Position numbers and translations under genes: made by a program. Under the pieces are notes generated by a model. It made no database searches, was not told the DNA's origin, and saw nothing but the letters and a program-made list of their open reading frames with translations. From Dipteris shenzhenensis (taxonomy: Eukaryota > Polypodiophyta > Polypodiopsida > Gleicheniales), in assembly GCA_047967505.1 (NCBI GenBank), contig CM106538.1: DNA of 64,000 nucleotides, one strand, 5' to 3'. Below are positions 57,427-64,000 of this stretch, piece by piece; within the stretch, counting starts at the first letter, position 1; each line of letters starts with the position of its first letter.

Positions 57427-57576
57427 AACTAATGTTATAAAGGCCACTTTATGATAGTGTTAGAATGTAGCTATGTCATATAATAACTCGGGAGGAGTTG
57501 GCCTTGTGCACTCCCTCGATTATTTGGGTATCAAGATGTAGTAAGTCCATTTTTTGTGCTGGTATTATCTCATAGA

Positions 57577-57617
57577 CCCGTTAGGTCTTCTACATCTCTC
57601 TCTCTCTCTCTCTCTCT

Positions 57618-57648
<31 letters not shown>

Positions 57649-57705
57649 TATATATAGACAGACAGAGAGAGAGATCTTAATAGTTTCATCTTTATATGGA
57701 GGGAC

Positions 57706-57748
<43 letters not shown>

Positions 57749-57794
57749 TACATAAAGATGAAACTATTAAGATCTCTCTCTGTGTCTATATATA

Positions 57795-57825
<31 letters not shown>

Positions 57826-57866
57826 AGAGAGAGAGAGAGAGAGAGAGATGTAGAAGACCTAACGGG
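57577..57866. repeat. Large near-perfect inverted repeat (foldback)
   Basis: Arms at 57577-57695 and 57752-57866 are reverse complements apart from small differences in simple-repeat lengths. The outer ends are cccgttaggtcttctacat and atgtagaagacctaacggg; the inner ends are gatcttaatagtttcatctt and aagatgaaactattaagatc. The loop of about 56 bases is mostly (CT)n. The arms contain matching (CT)n/(GA)n, (TACA)n/(TGTA)n and (CA)n/(TG)n runs. The RNA or DNA would form a hairpin of about 115 base pairs. Confidence 0.93.
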
Positions 57867-58369
57867 ATATATATATATATATATATATTCACACGAATAC
57901 ACGTACACATATATATAAATAAGTACATGCACACACATAAATACCTATATATACACAGATGCATGCATCTCCGTGCGCATGCACACACACAAATACCTAT
58001 ATATATACCCCTTAGAAAAAAGATACCTATATATACACATATTGATACATGCATGTACGCACATACAAAAAACAAGTACTAAGAGTAGATGAACGCCAAA
58101 GATAGGACAAACCTAAGAACTAAAAAGAGAGGGCTTTGAAGCCCTCGACTTTGGATTTTGATTCTATAGTCAAGGATCCTAAACATACCCAAAGCCAAAA
58201 TTCCAAAGATATAACGACTCCAATGTAGGACAAAGCAAAGTTTCTTCGTTACGTTTTCTTGTAAGCCCCTTCTAGGACTATATTACTAAATTGAGAGATA
58301 CATGCATACTTACTTGTGCAAAGATCGGAGAACCTATATAATTGGGAAGTATAGCCACATCAAAGATAT
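57867..58369. other. AT-rich simple-repeat flank
   Basis: (AT)n at about 57871-57888, followed by acacacatanata-type and tacctatatata-type phrases to 58080. At 58087-58125 a phrase of about 39 bases (agatgaacgccaaagatagg, then acaaacctaagaactaaa) recurs at 59771-59808. No gene. Confidence 0.6.
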
Positions 58370-59290
58370 TTGAGACATTCATACGATATTCAAAAAAACA
58401 TTTTTAGGTTGTTGCCATTTATCATATATATGAAACTTCTTTATCATATATCATTTATCATATTTATCATATATATATAGATTGAAATGCTAAGATTAGA
58501 ATTAAGTTCACAAACTCAATTGTAATAAGTCTTTAGGATTTGGAATGTTTCAAATAAATAAGTCATTTATGAACCTCCTAACCTAACTAAGTTTATGTAG
58601 GACAATTGAACAAGTCTCATAAGAGATCGATTGCTGCATAAACTCAAATTCGAAATTAAAAAGGTAGAAGTTTGCTGAGAAAATAGCACAATTTCGTGCC
58701 CATCATAATACGAATGCTTTGTTGAAATAAACAATCTCCTAGAGTTATGAACAAATTATCATCAAGAAAATTAAACTAACAAAGGACATTCAACATCTAC
58801 AACCATTTGTGCACCTTTTCTTTTTCAAAAGAATGTCTTGCTTTTTTTATTGCATCCGACCGAAATAAAAACTTTGCATTTGTCTTTTTCATGTGTATGA
58901 AAACGTGTGAAACAAATGTCCCTATTTGTGACTTCAAATGTTCCAAATCTATCTTCAGAGTGTAGTAAAATAAAAATTTCAAGCAAGACTAGAGTGCAAT
59001 TCTCTTCTACACTGCAAGAGAAGTTAGAAAACTTTATGACCGAGATAACTCCTACCAAATCATTTAAAATCCAACTTAAATCTATTGGGACATCAACCTC
59101 TCTCACTAAGTTTCTCCAAAGTTCATGGACAATCAGCAACATAGCATTGAGGCAACAACTCAACCACTTTGAGACATCGGTTAGAGAAGTCTTACAAGCT
59201 ATTGCAAATGAATCAAGGTCTCTTAGGAATTTTATGGAACTTCCTAAGTGCATAGAGATAAAGTAGACTTGCGCTGCAAATGAACCCAAA
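58370..59290 (+). repeat. Dispersed repeat family X, copy 2
   Basis: This is the partner of 44880-45590 (shared phrases given there), extended by extra sequence at about 58650-58800 and 58960-59060. A 119-residue plus-strand frame (58907-59266) and an overlapping 154-residue minus-strand frame (58825-59289) exist, but neither has a motif that I recognise and neither stays open in copy 1. It is annotated as a repeat, not a gene. Confidence 0.72.
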
Positions 59291-59426
59291 AGACTTATAA
59301 AAGTTTTTATGTTTCAAAATCAAATCCATGTTTCTTGCGATGAAATGAGACACCGGACTGAGCTGGAGCTGTAGTTAGGAACAATGGCTAAGCACGAGGG
59401 GAGGCAGGTAGGAGCAAGAGAACCTA

Positions 59427-59654
59427 CTCTGATACCACTTTTGGGTGCGAGAGGTATTGGAAACGGAGTGGAATGAAAGGGAGCAAACAACAAGCTGAAG
59501 CAAACGTGAGTACTTGCAAATGGATAATGAAAAAGTATAAAGGGATGGCCTATATGGCCCCGAAGTCAACAATATGATTGACCAATGAATTCAACCTAAA
59601 GGGTTGACTGAGTCCTAAGACTAGCCTACAAGGCTATACCACGGCTAAGTGCTA

Positions 59655-59736
<82 letters not shown>

Positions 59737-59766
59737 CTAGACTAAACTAAACTCATAGGGTACCCA
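59427..59766 (-). mobile_element. Candidate LTR with tRNA-iMet primer-binding site (minus strand)
   Basis: At 59427-59437 the minus strand reads TGGTATCAGAG, the standard primer-binding site complementary to initiator tRNA-Met in plant LTR retrotransposons. Immediately next to it, plus-strand TGGGT at 59442 could be one end of an LTR whose other end is ACCCA at 59762-59766, giving TGGGT...ACCCA ends and a length of about 325 bp. The interior would lie at lower coordinates, where no polyprotein remains. The binding site is clear; the LTR limits are tentative because no second copy is available. Confidence 0.45.
59654..59732. repeat. Compound microsatellite (CA)n-(TA)n-(GA)n
   Basis: (CA) 59654-59674, (TA) to about 59704, (GA) to 59732. 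It lies within the candidate LTR. Confidence 0.95.
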
Positions 59767-59769
59767 AGG

Positions 59770-60685
59770 TAGATGAACTCCAAAAATAGAACAAACCTAA
59801 GAACTAAACAGACAAATCATTGTGTGAATGACATTTCGTTGTACAATTATCGAATCCTTGCACCTTATACAATTACGAATTCCCGAACCCTTGCATCTTG
59901 TGTGTAAAATATGAGGGCACAACATGCTTTGTAAACCTGTGAATGACACAGACGGTCGCCTCGTGGTTTACACCGCATCCTTTAGGCAAGACTAAGAGGT
60001 GACACTGACTGGTGCATGCAAATATTTGCAAAGCTATCAACTTGTATGCTCAATCCAAATTTCAGAATGGGTGTATGTTTTAATATTTCATAATTGCACT
60101 AGAAAAAGTGAATGGGTAATTTAAGAAAAACCTTTTTGAAATTTAATGAATAATGTGAAGTTGTCATGCTGTCCGCTCAATCTCATTTTAATTAGTGGGC
60201 CTCTGTGTGCAAAGAACTTCACCATAAGTCAGGAACAGAAATTGCTATGAGTACGCAATTGCAAAGAACTACACGATATGATAGAAACAGCGATGGCTAG
60301 AAATCTTATTTAGAAATTAGGAATATGATTTGGAAGACAGAACGGTCAATCATCAAGGTGCTTCTTTATATTTAGAATGGGAAACATTAAGCAGTGTCTT
60401 CTACAGTGCTCCCTTGTTAAAAGGATGTCAAAGGCGATTCTCAAAAAATGCATGACCTAATACTCGTATAAAATTTATATCAAGAAACTCCCAACCAGGA
60501 ATCAGATTCTTCCAGAGAAACATTTTGGATTGAACAAGAGAGAAATGATAAGATGAATAACTTGACACTTCTCACCTCAGAGATTATGAATTGGAAAAGA
60601 ACAGGGGGAAAAAAGAGCAGGAAGTACCTTGAACTGGCCTCCTGGCCTTTGTACTGCTTATTAAATTCCCTTGGACTACAGAAGC
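59770..60685. other. Intergenic sequence and 3' flank of the RING gene
   Basis: Begins with the 39-base phrase shared with 58087-58125. The rest shows no gene; the last few hundred bases should hold the 3' untranslated region of the minus-strand RING gene. Confidence 0.45.
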
Positions 60686-63600
60686 TTATGTAGGTCTACA
60701 CTGTCGCAAATGTGCAAGAGGAGGCATAGAGTGCGAAGCCTCTCCAACATTTGTTGATGCAGCGGCAGGAGGGAAAAGCCCCGGTGGTCGATATGGAGCT
60801 GGCTGTCTCAAAGCTTTGCAAGGTTGATATGGTAATGGTTTCCTCACGTTAGTAGAGCAAACTGCAGAAGTGCTAACTGATGGCCTAGGCACATGACGAT
60901 CCGAAGCATGCGTGAGACTTGAAACTTGATGGCTGGATGCCAAAAAGGGGTGCACTCCATGATTGGAAATTTTTAAAGCAGCACAGACATTCAGGTCGGG
61001 TGGCAGTGATGAAGGATAGCTAGTAACACGTAGCAATGATTCCTCAGACAAAGCCGCCTGGAATGTGCCAAAAATTGGTGGGAAGCCACATGCATAAGTT
61101 GCAGTGGTCCCAGATGCTTCTGCACCGTGGGAGAGATATTTGGAAGAGAAGCAAGGATCTTGGAATCCTCCACAATTCTGTGTTTGTACCCTTGCCTGAT
61201 TGTTGACGCTAAACAATGAATTTGTATACAAATTAGCAGATGACACTTCCGCTCCAGCAACTAATCCAGAAATCTCGGGCTCCCGCATACAATGATCATA
61301 CATGCTTCTTTCAGTTGTGTCAAATAAGTCAGATGGTAACAACACAACTTCCTGCTCGCTTGAAGAATTTGGGGGCGGGCTTGCTTTGATATGTGCCTGG
61401 TTCACCATAGGGGGCACAATGTTTTGATCAGATAAAATATCAAGGGATCCCCAATCATCTGCATAAGGAGCATCAGAAATCTGCTGATTTAAATTCTTGG
61501 CATGATAACTCTGGGCAACTGGTCGGACACATAAAATGTTTTTTACTGTGCCATTACAAACCGGACATATAAGCAGGGATCTAGAACAAGAGAGGCAGCA
61601 GCATAGGTGTGAACAGTTGAATAAGACCTGCAAGATGACAAAACAAAATATGAGTCAAAGACAGGACCATTTGCATCAGCTTGAAAGTGGACACAAAGCA
61701 GAATCGCCACTTAGTAGCATGCTTGTAGAGGCTATTAAAGTCGATACAAAGCAGAGTAGCGTGCTTGTAGAGGCTACTAAGGTAGATACAAAGCAGAATC
61801 ACTACTAAAGTGGCATGTTCTTTTTGGATCTCTACCTTCAACTGTAGCTTCTCAACCAAATCCGGAAAGTGGATACAAAGTGGAATCACTACTTAATTAG
61901 CATGCTTGTAGATGGTACTAAAATTGACATAAAGAACAACACTACTGAGGTAGTGGTAATTGTAGATGCTAAAGAGAAAAGGTGATATAACGAGAATGAC
62001 TTTCCAATTTTAAACATCAGAAGGCTGCACACATGGTGTCCACCTAGTAAAAACGCTATCAGACAAAAAGTGCAGTGAATTTGTGGCCTGGCACTGTAGC
62101 AGAGAATATGCTTGCAATGGCTAGAAACCTAGCAACCGTAAAAGCAAAGTTCTTGAGGCAAATTGATGAAAGAATATAAAAGAAATGCTGGTAGTGATTC
62201 TATCTGATATAGATTATTTCAGTCACAGGCAAAGACAACACTAAGTGAAATCCACCCGCTAACACAAGATAGATAAATCTTCTAGGCCCGTACTTCGCAT
62301 TTTTAAATCATTACGACTACTAATCTGTGATGCTAAGGAAAGAAATGACAAATGCAACTGATGAAATAACACACAGAACGCAGAAACAAGCTTGCACTAA
62401 CCGTATCTGCAGGGCCTTTTCTACAAATAACACAATTCCAAATCTGCTTTTGTTGTCCAGAGGACATTGCCCTCCTTCCATCTGCCTCTATGTCTGTTTC
62501 AGCTGTAAGCAAAGATTCCTGATCACAAATCATCACACCTGTTAGTTCTGCATCAACTTTCACAAAAAGCATGGCTTCATCATCAGTTTAAAACCACCAT
62601 AGGTAAATGCAGTGGCTTTGGTACTCACCCCACTTACAGACGAATCAATGTTACTTGTGTCACACGCTCTGTGCTCAATACTGGATGCAGATGCCGCTTC
62701 TGAACGTCCACTAGAGGAACCAGACTCAATAGGCTTACAAAGCTTACCATCACTTGAATTTGTGGTGGGCAGAGGCATCTGAGGAATAGCATTATTAGAA
62801 AGGGATGATCCAGGTGCAGTACAAATCTCCACAAATGGGAAAACAGCTTGCGAATTCTCTATACATGGTCCTGGGACTAACTCCAAGCCTTTCTGTTGCT
62901 GCTCTGAAATGTGAACAGAAGAACCTGGGATGAAAGAAGATAGTGACTCAGATGGATTAGATTTCGGACTCCCAGATTGGGGCACAAGTGTATGACGTGC
63001 AGGAGTAGTTATGTGTCTTAAATGGGGTGGCCGATAAGCACCATTCTCTACCTTACTTGAAGACAAGCAGCTACTTTCAGTAGGGGCAGTGAAGCTTATG
63101 CGAGATAGGAGGGCTGTAGAATCCATTCCAACTGCAGTATCCTTGCTTTCTTTAACAATAACGTCAGATGTTACGGTTTTAAATGAATGTGAAGAACTTG
63201 TGCTGGGCGATTCTTCAAACCATGGATCTATGAAGTCTTGACCATGTTTAGATCCATTTGGAATTGCTGAAGAAGAGGACAAAGTAGCAGGGCAGGAGTT
63301 CTCCTGAAAGACTGAAGCATAGGATGGAAAAGTTTTAGACTTTCCAGGAACAGGGGTTTGCATGCCAATGTTTCCTTGTTGAGTGCCAACAAAGAATACC
63401 TTCCGCATTGCCTCCACACCTTCTTTAAACCTGGTGTATTTGTCTCTCGTAATTACTGAAGCAAGCAATTCCAAGCGCTCATCAAGAACCCTGGTAAGAG
63501 AAATTTTTTTGTCAAAGTCTCTGATCAAACACACCCAGAATTACACGAGGCCATAGTTTCTTTTGTCATCACGACACATCAAGCTTTGCCAACTCTGGAG

Positions 63601-63889
63601 CTATCATTTAACAAGGCTCCACGTAAAGCTCTTATAAAGATTATTGTTTCCCACATATAGCGCACAGATATCATCTAGTCAGAATGACAAAGTGACTCAA
63701 GCAGCAATTTCCCACAGAACTTTTGAGTCTCATAATCGATAGGGAACACTGACCTGCGTGTTAAAATGCATAGTCCAAATGCCAGAACATCACAACCATG
63801 CTGCATGTCGATTAAGGCATTTTGAAGTGACGATGTATTCAATGAGTATAAAATCTCATCCACAATCCGCAACCGAGTTTCTTCATCCA
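60686..63889 (-). CDS. RING-finger protein, four exons visible, 5' end outside the window
   Basis: Minus-strand exons 63889-63754, 63490-62638, 62518-62402 and 61627-60686 join in phase through GT-AG introns (for the first junction AG|G makes Arg). This gives about 681 residues. The upstream exon starts mid-codon after a TTTCAG acceptor, so the start lies beyond 64000. The first 80 residues are helical and conserved-looking (RLRIVDEILYSLNT, LDERLELLASVITRDKYTRF). About 250 Ser/Pro-rich residues follow. Then comes a RING of the IAP/MGRN-like type split by an intron: CVIC, 11 residues, CSHLCCCLSC, 6 residues, CPVC. The last 265 residues are again low in complexity. Such RINGs recruit E2 enzymes, so it is probably an E3 ubiquitin ligase; I cannot name the orthologue. 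The GTG at 63890-63888 overlaps the splice acceptor and is not the start. Confidence 0.8.
61685..61930. repeat. Irregular tandem repeats in the last intron of the RING gene
   Basis: Four units of about 42-64 bases at about 61685-61740, 61741-61782, 61783-61820 and 61867-61930 share gatacaaagcagaatc and agyrtgcttgtagaggctac-type phrases. They are intronic, so the open frame across them is not coding. Confidence 0.7.
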
Positions 63890-64000
63890 CTGAAACCCAT
63901 GTCGAATTATTGAGACGATAAATTACTTTTTAAATACAAAAATTTGTAAGCTATATCTCAAAATACTTAGATATAATGGCACAGACACATATGAACAGAA
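63890..64000. other. Intron of the RING gene running off the window
   Basis: AT-rich sequence ending (on the minus strand) in the acceptor attcgacatgggtttcag just before the first visible exon. No coding signal. Confidence 0.6.

Noticed and set aside
58825-59289. 154-residue minus-strand frame as a gene
   Set aside because: Lies in repeat family X, is not open in the other copy, and has no recognisable motif.
63675-63890. 71-residue frame starting at 63890 as the start of the RING gene
   Set aside because: The first codon is GTG, it overlaps a TTTCAG splice acceptor, and the frame runs past a clear donor at 63753 into an intron.
1-64000. tRNA, rRNA, CRISPR array or prokaryotic operon
   Set aside because: I looked for T-loop-like ttcgarncc blocks and regularly spaced short repeats. 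Isolated gttcga matches lacked cloverleaf partners, and the tandem repeats present are imperfect microsatellite, minisatellite or segmental duplications.

Overview
The window is nuclear DNA of a land plant, most likely a seed-free vascular plant such as a homosporous fern. The evidence is a plastid lipocalin gene with GT-AG introns, two very long intronless PLS-class pentatricopeptide (PPR) genes, large transposon-filled introns, and wide gene-poor stretches of decayed retroelements and CT/GA microsatellites. The fern assignment is inference; that it is a plant is well supported.

Only four genes look intact. Two paralogous PPR genes lie on the minus strand (4952-7582 and 24765-27854). Both are E-class proteins without a DYW deaminase domain and are expected to bind organellar RNA. 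A plastid lipocalin gene (LCNP/CHL) lies on the plus strand, rebuilt here as five exons in consistent phase from 39813 to 48272 (329 residues). A RING-finger gene lies on the minus strand at the right edge (60686-63889, four exons, 5' end outside the window).

Everything else is intergenic or mobile DNA. From left to right: an uncharacterised AT-rich stretch with a PIF/Harbinger transposase fragment (3.7-4.0 kb); PPR gene 1; a decayed Helentron-type Helitron (8.6-12.05 kb) that still shows DUF6570, the HUH replication motif, a PIF1-like helicase and a C-terminal endonuclease; opposed Copia fragments and a microsatellite and polypyrimidine block (13.1-16.3 kb); long unidentifiable sequence with a retropepsin fragment (22.86-23.18 kb); PPR gene 2; a probable solo LTR (29985-30600); repeat and Copia debris to 35.5 kb; unidentified sequence; the lipocalin gene, whose largest intron carries an antisense LINE tail; a Gypsy reverse transcriptase fragment (52 kb); a LINE-like tail (55 kb); a gag-like tandem duplication (56.5 kb); a near-perfect 290-bp inverted repeat (57.6-57.9 kb); a dispersed repeat shared with the lipocalin intron; and the RING gene.

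Functionally, three of the four genes point to organelles: two predicted RNA-editing or RNA-processing factors and one thylakoid-lumen photoprotection protein. They do not form an operon or cluster. No rRNA, tRNA, CRISPR array or prokaryotic operon signal was seen.
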